From Phycisphaerales bacterium UBA6054 (GTDB taxonomy: Bacteria; Planctomycetota; Phycisphaerae; Phycisphaerales; UBA1924), in assembly GCA_002429045.1 (NCBI GenBank), contig DIYM01000024.1, positions 1 through 18,743 on the forward strand: a DNA stretch of 18,743 bases. Reading direction: 5' to 3'. Positions 1 to 6,865 of this stretch are shown here, piece by piece. Position 1 is the stretch's first letter. The number at the start of each line of letters is the position of its first letter. The notes beneath the pieces were generated by a model that ran no database searches, was not told the DNA's origin, and worked only from the letters and a program-made list of their open reading frames with translations. The position numbers and the translations under genes were made by a program.

Positions 1-303
1 CAGCCGGCACACCGACCCGACCCCCACGACACACCGCGCCCCGCCCAACGCAAAATCGACCCGTCCCTGCTCGACCGCGCCCGCATCGAGCAGGACCGCG
101 CCGAACGCACCGGCGCCCTCACCCGAGCGAACGACCACCAGCACCCCCGCGAGCTCAACATCACCGAGCCCAACGCCGACCCAGCACACCGCCGGATCTG
201 GGAACTCTCCGACGACGGGATGCCCCCCATCGAGATCGCCCGGACGCTCAATCAGCCCGTGGGCCAGGTCGAACTCATCCTCAACCTCCGCAAGTCGGGC
301 TAA
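1..303 (+). CDS. C-terminal fragment of helix-turn-helix-like protein (5' end outside window)
   Basis: An open frame runs from the first base to TAA at 301-303, giving the last 100 residues of a protein whose start lies upstream. The first ~60 visible residues are polar and charged (Arg, Asp, His, Pro), consistent with a linker. The end, RRIWELSDDGMPPIEIARTL followed by NQPVGQVELILNLRKSG, resembles the short helix-turn-helix module at the C-terminus of DUF2802/DUF6115-type bacterial proteins (pattern: I-x-x-L-x-D-x-G-x-x-x-x-E-I-A-x-x-L-x-x-P-x-G-x-V-E-L-I-L-x-L-R). That family match is from memory of the motif. The module may bind DNA or a partner; no function can be assigned. It is convergent with astD, 70 bp apart. 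Confidence 0.7.
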   Translation, partial: QPAHRPDPHDTPRPAQRKIDPSLLDRARIEQDRAERTGALTRANDHQHPRELNITEPNADPAHRRIWELSDDGMPPIEIARTLNQPVGQVELILNLRKSG

Positions 304-373
304 ACACCGCCCGACGCGTCGGCACGCGATCACAACCCCGGCCCGGGCCCCGACCACAGCCGGGACCAACCGA

Positions 374-1915
374 TCAACTCAACCAATCGCGCTCCACCCG
401 CATCCCCCGCGCCAGCGTCGCCGCGTCTCCGCCCTCGATCATCGACGCCACGGGGTACGCGCAGTAGTCCATCGCGAACGCCCCCGCCGGGCGGTGGTTC
501 CCGCTGATCCCCAACCCGCCGAACGGCAGCTTGGAACTCGCCCCCGCCGTCCCGCAGTTGACGTTGACGCATCCTGCCCGGGCCTCGGCCAAGAACCGCT
601 CCTGCGCTCCCCCGTCCGACGTGAAGATCGACGCGGACAGCCCGAACCGGGTCGCGTTCGCCTGCGCGATCGCCTCGCCCAGCGAATCCACCACGCTGAT
701 CCGCAGCATCGGGCCGAAGACCTCCTCGTCGCACCCGCAGCCGTCCGCGTCCATCGCGAAACGGTCCACCATGATCACCGAAGGCGTCAGATACCAACCC
801 TCCAGCCCCGGCACGCTCGTGGACTCGAGAATCACCCGCCCGCCGCTGCCAGCGAACCGCGCCTGGGCATCGAACACCGCGTCACGGGCCTGCTCGGTGA
901 TGATCGGGCCCATGAACACCGGCTCCTCCGACCGCGGGTCGCCGATCACCAGGCTGCTCGCGGCCTTCACAACCGCCGGGATCACCGCGTCCGCCACATC
1001 CCGATGCACGATCAGCCGACGCGTGCTCGTGCACCGCTGCCCGGTCGTGTTGAACGCGCACCGCGTCACCTCGACCACCGCCTGATACAGATCGGCGTCC
1101 GGCATCACGATCGCCGCGTTGTTCCCGCCCATCTCCAACGCCACGATCCGACCCGGGCGATCCAGGTTCGCCTCCAGGATCTTCCGCCCGACCTCCCACG
1201 ATCCGGTGAACAGAATCCCGTCGATGTCGCCGTGCGTGACCAGCCCCGACGCGACGTCCACCCCGCCCTGCACCAGGTTCACCACGCCCCCGCCGAAGCC
1301 CTCGCCCTCGAGCGCCTCCTGGAACATCTCCGTGATCATCTGCCCCACCGCCGGAGACTTGTCCGACGGCTTGAACACCACCGTGTTGCCCATCAGCAAC
1401 GCCGGCACGATGTGCCCGTTGGGCAGGTGCGCGGGGAAGTTGAACGGGCCGACCACCGCCATCACCCCGTGGGGCCTGAAGTGGCACCGCGCCGCCTTCG
1501 TGCCGTTCAGCCCGAACTCGAAATCTGTCACCCGGTGCCGACCGGAATGGACACCCTCCTCCAGGGTGATCCCGACCTTCCCGGCGATCAGCCCGGCCTC
1601 GCCCTCCGACTCCCAATGGGCCTTGCCCGTCTCCGCGCAGATCAACTCCGCCAGCGCGCCCTTCCGCGCCGTCGCGATCTCCTGGAACCGCCGCAGCACC
1701 GCGACACGCTCCTCCAACGCGGTCCGCGACCACGCCGCCAACGCCCCCCGGGCCGCGCCCACCGCGTCGCCCACATCGCCGACGCGAGAAGCCCCCGACC
1801 AGACCACCTCGCCGGGGCGCGCCGGGTTGATCGACACGATGTCCGCACCGCCAATGCCGCGCCACTCGCCGTTCACCAGATTGCTCGGCGCACGCCTCAG
1901 GATCTCAACAGCCAT
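374..1915 (-). CDS. astD: N-succinylglutamate 5-semialdehyde dehydrogenase (AstD)
   Basis: NAD(P)-dependent aldehyde dehydrogenase of 513 aa that would oxidise N-succinylglutamate semialdehyde to N-succinylglutamate, the fourth step of the arginine succinyltransferase (AST) pathway, in the cytoplasm. Visible motifs: the oxyanion-hole Asn in GPFNFPAHLPNGH (N159), the cofactor-site FKPSDKSP (~181-188), the general base Glu in ALEMGGNNA (E261) and the catalytic Cys in TTGQRCTSTRR (C295). The PAHLPNGHIVPALL and EMGGNN stretches are specifically AstD-like rather than generic ALDH. Length is close to the family's ~490 aa. Start: ATG at 1915-1913 overlaps the astA TGA by one base (TGATG) and has AGGAGG six bases upstream; a GTG one codon earlier is less likely. 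Last gene of the operon and translationally coupled to astA. Confidence 0.92.
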   Translation of the reverse strand: MAVEILRRAPSNLVNGEWRGIGGADIVSINPARPGEVVWSGASRVGDVGDAVGAARGALAAWSRTALEERVAVLRRFQEIATARKGALAELICAETGKAHWESEGEAGLIAGKVGITLEEGVHSGRHRVTDFEFGLNGTKAARCHFRPHGVMAVVGPFNFPAHLPNGHIVPALLMGNTVVFKPSDKSPAVGQMITEMFQEALEGEGFGGGVVNLVQGGVDVASGLVTHGDIDGILFTGSWEVGRKILEANLDRPGRIVALEMGGNNAAIVMPDADLYQAVVEVTRCAFNTTGQRCTSTRRLIVHRDVADAVIPAVVKAASSLVIGDPRSEEPVFMGPIITEQARDAVFDAQARFAGSGGRVILESTSVPGLEGWYLTPSVIMVDRFAMDADGCGCDEEVFGPMLRISVVDSLGEAIAQANATRFGLSASIFTSDGGAQERFLAEARAGCVNVNCGTAGASSKLPFGGLGISGNHRPAGAFAMDYCAYPVASMIEGGDAATLARGMRVERDWLS

Positions 1916-3072
1916 CACGTTCCTCCTCGCCGCGCACCGGTCTTCTTCGCCGCCCTCTTCTTCGATCGCTTCGCCACGGGCTTCGGCTCGTCCATCGGCG
2001 TGAACCCGGCCTCCATGCCCGCGTCCGCGTGCAAGACATCGAGCACGTCCCGCGTCAGACGCAGCCGCCCGGCCCGGTCCACGCTGTACGGCGCCTGCAC
2101 GGCCGCGAACTCGCCGTCCTTGTGCAACACCGACACGATGCCGAGCCCAGACACCCTCGGGGCGGCCACGGCCTCGCCCAACTCGATCTTCCGGGTCGCC
2201 TTCACGACCGAGATCTCGCTCGTGCTCGCCGTGATGTACGGCCCGCCGTCGAACGGATCGACGAAGCTGTCGTACGCGAACCCGAGTTTCTCGAGCATCT
2301 TCTTCGCGGGCAGCGTCTCCGGACCCACCTCCCCGATCTGGCTCCGGACCGCCGGCGGCAGCAGCGAAAGATGGATATCACCCCGAGGCAGCAAACTCGT
2401 CATGAACTCGCGCGAGTACTGGCAGAACCGGTCCGCCTCCTCGTAGCTCAGGGGGATGAACCGCCGCCCCAGGGCGTCCCACACCAGGCTCTCGCCCTCG
2501 CTGGTGATCGGCGCCATCATCTCGGCCAGCACCGTCGGACGGAACAGCCGCCGGTGCAAACCCACGAAGTGGAACCGCACCAGCGACACGAACTTGCCGA
2601 GCTTCTGCGGGTGCCCGCGGAAGCTCGGCTGCATGATCAGCCCGCCGATCTCCGTCGGGCCGCTCTCGTCCTCATACAGCCGCGCCACGGTTGTCTTGAT
2701 GCCGAACTTCAACGCCTCCGAGTACTTCTCACGCTGCTCCAGCTTGAAGCACACGTTCGGCGCACCGGGCCCGCCCATCTGGCTGACGATCTGGCTCGTC
2801 CCCAAACAGTTGTTCGAACCCGCCTCCTCGAGGACGAACATGAACAGATCGGCCGCCGCCGTCTTCTCGCTGATGCCGCCAGACCCGGAGTGCTTCCGCT
2901 CCTTCACGTCCTTGCGACGGATGCCCGCCGCCTTCTCGAAGCTCTTCCGCGAGTTGAAGATCTTCTCCGTGATGATCTCACGGTCCGGCGGCAGATTGAT
3001 GAAATGCACCATCTTCGCCAGCTTCAGAAGCGTCGGCACATCGTCCATCTTGGCACGCCGGATCACGAACAC
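1915..3072 (-). CDS. astA: Arginine/ornithine N-succinyltransferase (AstA family)
   Basis: Transfers succinyl from succinyl-CoA to the alpha-amino group of arginine (or ornithine), the first AST step. Recognised from the GNAT-like AstA fold: the N-terminal VIRRAKMDDVPTLLKLA strand-helix, LIMQPSFRGHPQKLGKFVS (acyl-CoA loop region), VLAEMMAP, LGRRFIPLSYEEADRFC, and IGEVGPETLPAKKMLEKLGF followed by DPFDGGPYI near the end; all align by eye with E. coli AstA. At about 385 aa it is longer than the usual ~340. It has a charged insert near residues 50-75 and a Lys/Arg/Ala-rich tail (KRSKKRAAKKTGARRG) absent from E. coli AstA. Start is uncertain: GTG at 3072 gives MFVIRRAK, which matches the family N-terminus and follows AGGTGG closely. 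GTG at 3084 (four residues longer) or 3066 are alternatives. Confidence 0.87.
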   Translation of the reverse strand: MFVIRRAKMDDVPTLLKLAKMVHFINLPPDREIITEKIFNSRKSFEKAAGIRRKDVKERKHSGSGGISEKTAAADLFMFVLEEAGSNNCLGTSQIVSQMGGPGAPNVCFKLEQREKYSEALKFGIKTTVARLYEDESGPTEIGGLIMQPSFRGHPQKLGKFVSLVRFHFVGLHRRLFRPTVLAEMMAPITSEGESLVWDALGRRFIPLSYEEADRFCQYSREFMTSLLPRGDIHLSLLPPAVRSQIGEVGPETLPAKKMLEKLGFAYDSFVDPFDGGPYITASTSEISVVKATRKIELGEAVAAPRVSGLGIVSVLHKDGEFAAVQAPYSVDRAGRLRLTRDVLDVLHADAGMEAGFTPMDEPKPVAKRSKKRAAKKTGARRGGT

Positions 3073-3147
3073 GTTCCACCTCACAGTCCATCAGATGAAG
3101 CGCGTCGAACCTGAACCGGGGGACCCGCCGACCCCTCCCGAAGCGAA

Positions 3148-4593
3148 TCAGCCCTCGCTGGCGACCCGCGCCATCGAACGCTCCACGATCTCGAACACAC
3201 GCGGCCAGTCCTCCATCTTCATCGCCACCATCGGCGGCAGCATCCGGATGTGGAACGGCCCGTGCCCGCACGAGAACAGGATCACGCCCTCCTCGTACGC
3301 GACCTTGCACAGCTTGCCGATCTTGGCCTTGTCCCCACCGAACGGCGTGAACTTCATCATGCCTCCCACGCCCCCGACCAGCTCCTTGCAGAACGTCGCC
3401 GGCGGGAACCAATCAGGATGCCGATCCATCAGGCCCTGCACCTGGCGACGGAACTCCGCGTGGTGCTGCGCAAACACCCCGCCCGACCCGTACCAGTCGC
3501 CGTCCGCCAGCGTGTCCAAGAGCGCCGAACCCACCGTGAAGTCCGAAGAGTTCCCGGTGAACGTCCCGCTCAGCAGCCCCGGCTTGGGGTTGTACTCCTC
3601 GGTGTACAGCGTGGCGCACGCCTGGGTCATCTTCCCGACGCAGAACACATCCACGTACTCGCCCAGGTCGTACAGCTCGTACGCGAACATGCTCTCGGTG
3701 CGACCGAACGACTGGATCTCGTCGTCCCACACCGCGATGTTGTTCGCCTTGCACACCTCCATCAAGGCACGAAGGAAGTCCCGCGTCGCCACGTTGAACC
3801 CGCCCTCGCCCTGCACGAGCTCCATGATGAAGCACGCGTGCATGCCCGGGTACCGGTCGATGTACTGCTGCAAACGCCACACGCTGTGGTCGATGAACCG
3901 CGTCGCCCCGCCGACCTCCTCGACCGCCTGCTCGTTCCAGAACGGCATGTAGTCCACCTGCGTGGTCAGCGGGATCCCCTGCCGACCGCCCGCCGAGTCG
4001 CCGATCTGGCACATCGTCACGCTGCGACCCATGAAGCAGTGCTTGAACGCCAGCACGCGGCTGGCCGGGGCGTGCTTCTGATAGCACGCCTTCAACGCGC
4101 TCTCGTTCGCCATCGCGCCCGACGTCGTCATGAACGCGTGCTTGAGCCGCGAGTTCCGCTGCGCCAGCTTCAGCAGCTTCTCGCCGAACTCGTACGCCGC
4201 GAACGAGCTCTGCAGGTTCCCGTGCTTGGTCGTGTCGTCGAGCGCGGCCTCCGCCTGCGCCCGCACCACCGCCGGGTGCGAGTGACCCATGAAGTGCACA
4301 CCGATCCCGGTGATCATGTCCCACTTCACCGACCCGTCGGCCATCTCGACCAGCGCCCCGTTCCCCAGCCCGCCCGACAGCGTCGGGTACAGAAGCCCGC
4401 GCCCCTTCACCGCGGCCGCACGCTCCATCAACTCGTCGTACGAAACCTTCAGATCCGGGTTGCCGGCCCGCACATCGGTGATCTTCGCCGAATGCGCCGC
4501 CGCCCGGTCCACGATCGTGTCGATCGCCGCCCTCACCGCCGGATCCTGCCGGAACTGCTCCGCCTGCGTCGCTGTCATCGTCTCGCTGCTCAT
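3148..4593 (-). CDS. Class III (PLP-dependent) aminotransferase, probable succinylornithine transaminase role
   Basis: A 481-aa fold-type I aminotransferase. Class III hallmarks: TTSGAMANESALK (~156-168, phosphate-binding loop), ELVQGEGG (~258-265), WDDEIQSFGRTESMFA (~289-304, with D291 expected to contact the pyridine nitrogen) and the probable PLP Schiff-base lysine K321 in CVGKMTQA. Its place between an M20 hydrolase and AstA suggests it moves the delta-amino group of N2-succinylornithine to 2-oxoglutarate (AstC role). However, it is longer than E. coli AstC (~400 aa) and belongs to a different-looking class III branch, so substrate is inferred from context only. Start chosen at ATG 4593 (MSSETMTATQ), after GGAG-containing leader sequence and 28 bp past the M20 stop; a longer reading to 4647 would overlap the M20 gene. 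A lysine or diamine aminotransferase is an alternative. Confidence 0.85.
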   Translation of the reverse strand: MSSETMTATQAEQFRQDPAVRAAIDTIVDRAAAHSAKITDVRAGNPDLKVSYDELMERAAAVKGRGLLYPTLSGGLGNGALVEMADGSVKWDMITGIGVHFMGHSHPAVVRAQAEAALDDTTKHGNLQSSFAAYEFGEKLLKLAQRNSRLKHAFMTTSGAMANESALKACYQKHAPASRVLAFKHCFMGRSVTMCQIGDSAGGRQGIPLTTQVDYMPFWNEQAVEEVGGATRFIDHSVWRLQQYIDRYPGMHACFIMELVQGEGGFNVATRDFLRALMEVCKANNIAVWDDEIQSFGRTESMFAYELYDLGEYVDVFCVGKMTQACATLYTEEYNPKPGLLSGTFTGNSSDFTVGSALLDTLADGDWYGSGGVFAQHHAEFRRQVQGLMDRHPDWFPPATFCKELVGGVGGMMKFTPFGGDKAKIGKLCKVAYEEGVILFSCGHGPFHIRMLPPMVAMKMEDWPRVFEIVERSMARVASEG

Positions 4594-4621
4594 CACTCCA
4601 ACTCCTCGTGACTCGTCGTCA

Positions 4622-5833
4622 TCAACGGGCCGCGGAACCGCCTGCACTCACACGCGCCACCAACAGCGCGAGCAACTGACAGCGTTCGACGAGGCTGTCC
4701 AACTCAATCCACTCATCCCGGGTATGCAGCCCCCCGCCACGCACGCCCACCGTATCGATCGTCGGCAGACCCGCGTCCTGCATGATGTTGCCATCGCACA
4801 CGCCCCCCGTCTTCTCGAACGGCAGCGACTGCCCGAGGTCCTCGGCCACCCCACGCGCCCGCAACGCCAACGCCTCGGTCTCCGCCGTCAGCGGCTTCGC
4901 CGGGCGGTTGAAACTCCGCCGCACGACCACCCCGGGCAGCTCGCCTTCCTCGGTTTGCAGGGCATCCAGCATCGCCCCCATCTCATCGGCCGCCGCCCGA
5001 TCCGGGAACCGCACATTCCCCCAAGCCGCCGCCGAATCCGGCACCGCGTTCGTCGCCACCCCACCCCGCAACGGACCGATATTCAGCACCCGACCCCGAT
5101 CGGGCTCGGGCATCCCGGCGACCGCCACCAGACACTCGCCCAGCTTGCTCACCGCCGAGATCCCCTTCGTGAACTCACGCCCCGCGTGCGCCGCACGCCC
5201 GCTCGTCTCGATGACGAACTGCCCCGAACCCACCCGCTCGATCGCCAGCGCCCCGCCCGGCAACGCCGGCTCGAGCGCCAGCCCGAAGTCGTGTTCCTTC
5301 GCCGCATCACGGATCGCCCGCTCGGAGTGGTACGTCCCAGTCTCCTCGTCCCCGTTGAGCAGGAACGACCACGACGCGTCCACCCCGCACTCTTCGAGGG
5401 CCTCCAACGCCGCCACCGCGATCACCAGCCCGCCCTTCATGTCCACGCAGCCCGGCCCGACCGCGGTCTTCCCGCCCCCCGCGACCGACAGCTCCCGGAA
5501 ATCCCCCCCCGGGTCGTGCACCGTGTCCATGTGACCCGCGATCAGCACCCTCGAACCGTCACGGTCCGCCCGCGAGCACACCGACGTCTCCGGCTCGTAG
5601 CCCGTCCCCTCCCCGCCCAGCAGCCACCCGGGCCTCCGCTCGGCCGCAACCCGACGGTGCGACGCCCCGAGCCGCTCCAGCCGCCCGGTCAACCGCTCCC
5701 GCGTCTCCTCGATCGCGTCCGCGTTGAAACCCCCCGTCGGCAGCCCCACGTGCAGCCTCAGGTCTTCCAAGAGCGCCGCCTCCCGCCCCGCGATCGCCGA
5801 AACCACACGCTCTTCAACACCCGTCAACGCCAT
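4622..5833 (-). CDS. M20-family metallohydrolase, glutamate carboxypeptidase (CPG2)-like; candidate N-succinylglutamate desuccinylase
   Basis: A 403-aa di-zinc M20 peptidase/amidohydrolase. The complete metal and catalytic set is visible: H101-x-D103 in AGHMDTV, bridging D131 in GCVDMKGG, general base/metal pair E163-E164 in GDEETG, metal ligand E188 in ALEPAL, and H370 in GLHTRDEW. The dimerisation-domain motif SGRAAHAG contains H216. The GPGCVDMKGG and SGRAAHAG contexts resemble Pseudomonas carboxypeptidase G2, which releases glutamate from N-acyl-glutamates. As first gene of an AstA/aminotransferase/AstD operon lacking AstE (an M14-like enzyme), it is well placed to hydrolyse N-succinylglutamate to succinate and glutamate; this is inference. 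Acetylornithine deacetylase-type or dipeptidase activity is the alternative. Start ATG 5833 (MALTGVEERV) suits the family N-terminus, though no strong SD is visible; a 19-aa longer reading to 5890 would enter a terminator-like hairpin. Confidence 0.85.
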   Translation of the reverse strand: MALTGVEERVVSAIAGREAALLEDLRLHVGLPTGGFNADAIEETRERLTGRLERLGASHRRVAAERRPGWLLGGEGTGYEPETSVCSRADRDGSRVLIAGHMDTVHDPGGDFRELSVAGGGKTAVGPGCVDMKGGLVIAVAALEALEECGVDASWSFLLNGDEETGTYHSERAIRDAAKEHDFGLALEPALPGGALAIERVGSGQFVIETSGRAAHAGREFTKGISAVSKLGECLVAVAGMPEPDRGRVLNIGPLRGGVATNAVPDSAAAWGNVRFPDRAAADEMGAMLDALQTEEGELPGVVVRRSFNRPAKPLTAETEALALRARGVAEDLGQSLPFEKTGGVCDGNIMQDAGLPTIDTVGVRGGGLHTRDEWIELDSLVERCQLLALLVARVSAGGSAAR

Positions 5834-5876
5834 CCCGCATCGTAGCCACCCGCCCCCACACACCCCATCAAAACCG

Positions 5877-5904
5877 GACGCCCCCGGCAATCGCCGGGGG
5901 CGTC
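5877..5904 (-). terminator. Perfect 12-bp stem hairpin, probable terminator of the PEP-CTERM-like gene
   Basis: GACGCCCCCGGC and GCCGGGGGCGTC form a perfect 12-bp GC-rich stem with a 4-nt loop. On the minus strand it is followed after CGG by TTTT. It lies 64 bp past the stop of the secreted-protein gene at 5969 and only about 44 bp before the M20 start at 5833, so it could alternatively act in the leader of the ast-like operon. Confidence 0.7.
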
Positions 5905-5968
5905 CTCCCTACACCACCTGTAGACGTTTCCAAGGAGCCAGGAACGCCTGCTGTCCCCCAGCGATATC

Positions 5969-6619
5969 TCAGCGACGACGACGCGCCGCGACCAGCCCGG
6001 CCAGACCGAGCATCGCCACACCACCCGGCGTCGGAACCGCCTGAACCAACGCGTCGCCCACGTCCGCGCCCGTCAGGTCCGACGACGCAAGGCTGTTGTC
6101 CACCAAGAACCCGGCGAACTCCGCCGACACCAGCAGGTCAGCAGCGATCGTCAGCGACGAGCCGGTCGCGTCCAGCTGGGACGGCGCCGCCACATCGAAG
6201 AGGATCGCCGCGATCCCGGTCGTGGACTCGACAAAGAAACCCGACCGGTTATCGCCCACCCGGGCCGCATCGAAACCGATCGTGAAGTTGCCCACCTCCA
6301 CCGTGCCGTTGTTGAAGAACACCGAGCCGGTGTGCTCGATTGTGCCGCCGAACGTCCCGAGGAAGTCGCTCGAATCGTACGAGAACGTCGTCGGGAGGCT
6401 CGCCGCATCCCGGGGGTTGATGCCGAACGCGACCGAGCCGTCGCCCAGGTTGCCGCCGCCGACATCGGCAGACACACCCGAGAGGTCAAGGCTCGCGGCC
6501 GCGCTGAGCGTCGCCGTGTCGAGCAGCACCGAAGTCTGCCCGCCGGTCACGTCGGTCTGCGCCATCGCGGTCCCCGCGCCGAGCGCAACGATCGCGCTCA
6601 CTGTCATCGAAGTCTTCAT
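5969..6619 (-). CDS. Secreted protein with PEP-CTERM-like (PTPG) sorting tail
   Basis: A 216-aa exported protein of unknown function. An N-terminal signal peptide (MKTSMTVSAIVALGAGTAMA, cleavage expected before Q21) is followed by a Ser/Thr/Gly/Asp-rich, cysteine-free, beta-type body. The C-terminus is a tripartite sorting signal: VPTPGG, a short hydrophobic helix (VAMLGLAGLVAA) and RRRR. The proline motif is PTPG rather than PEP, the variant common in Phycisphaerales. In PEP-CTERM/exosortase systems such proteins are processed in the inner membrane and sent to the surface or extracellular matrix. Start at ATG 6619 because it opens directly on the signal peptide and has GGAGGAG about 8 bases upstream; a 25-aa longer reading would bury the signal peptide. 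The 246-bp gap upstream should hold its promoter. Confidence 0.85.
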   Translation of the reverse strand: MKTSMTVSAIVALGAGTAMAQTDVTGGQTSVLLDTATLSAAASLDLSGVSADVGGGNLGDGSVAFGINPRDAASLPTTFSYDSSDFLGTFGGTIEHTGSVFFNNGTVEVGNFTIGFDAARVGDNRSGFFVESTTGIAAILFDVAAPSQLDATGSSLTIAADLLVSAEFAGFLVDNSLASSDLTGADVGDALVQAVPTPGGVAMLGLAGLVAARRRR

Positions 6620-6865
6620 ACCAAGTTCTCCTCCCGCGCGTCCTACCCAACCCTGCGACGAAGCGCGGCCTCTCGTCAGCAGTGTTACCCCCACTGCCTA
6701 CGTGCGTCCGGGCGGCACGATACCGCCAGGTGAGAACCCGTTCGCAAACGCCCGAGAACGCGGATGCGTATCAGATCAAGAATTTCTGGACATCGAACAA
6801 ACGCGATTCGGCCAGCAAAGTCGACGGAATTTCGATCAAAGACGGCCGCCGGATCACACGCACAG

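Noticed and set aside
325..360. GGCCCGGGCC palindrome between the convergent first gene and astD, considered as a terminator
   Set aside because: It is a self-complementary 10-mer without a real loop and no T-tract follows on either strand.
494..2446. A 650-codon open frame on the plus strand opposite astD and astA
   Set aside because: Arg/His/Pro-rich composition with no recognisable domain; it is antisense to two genes with full catalytic motifs and arises from high GC3.
4594..4647. An 18-residue N-terminal extension of the aminotransferase
   Set aside because: It would overlap the M20 gene by 26 bp, and its residues (Arg/Asp/Pro) do not resemble the family; ATG 4593 is better placed.
5909..5923. 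CTACACC shared with the inverted repeat at 18628-18650, considered as a common operator
   Set aside because: Only seven bases are shared, and arm length and spacer differ; chance is sufficient in 18.7 kb.
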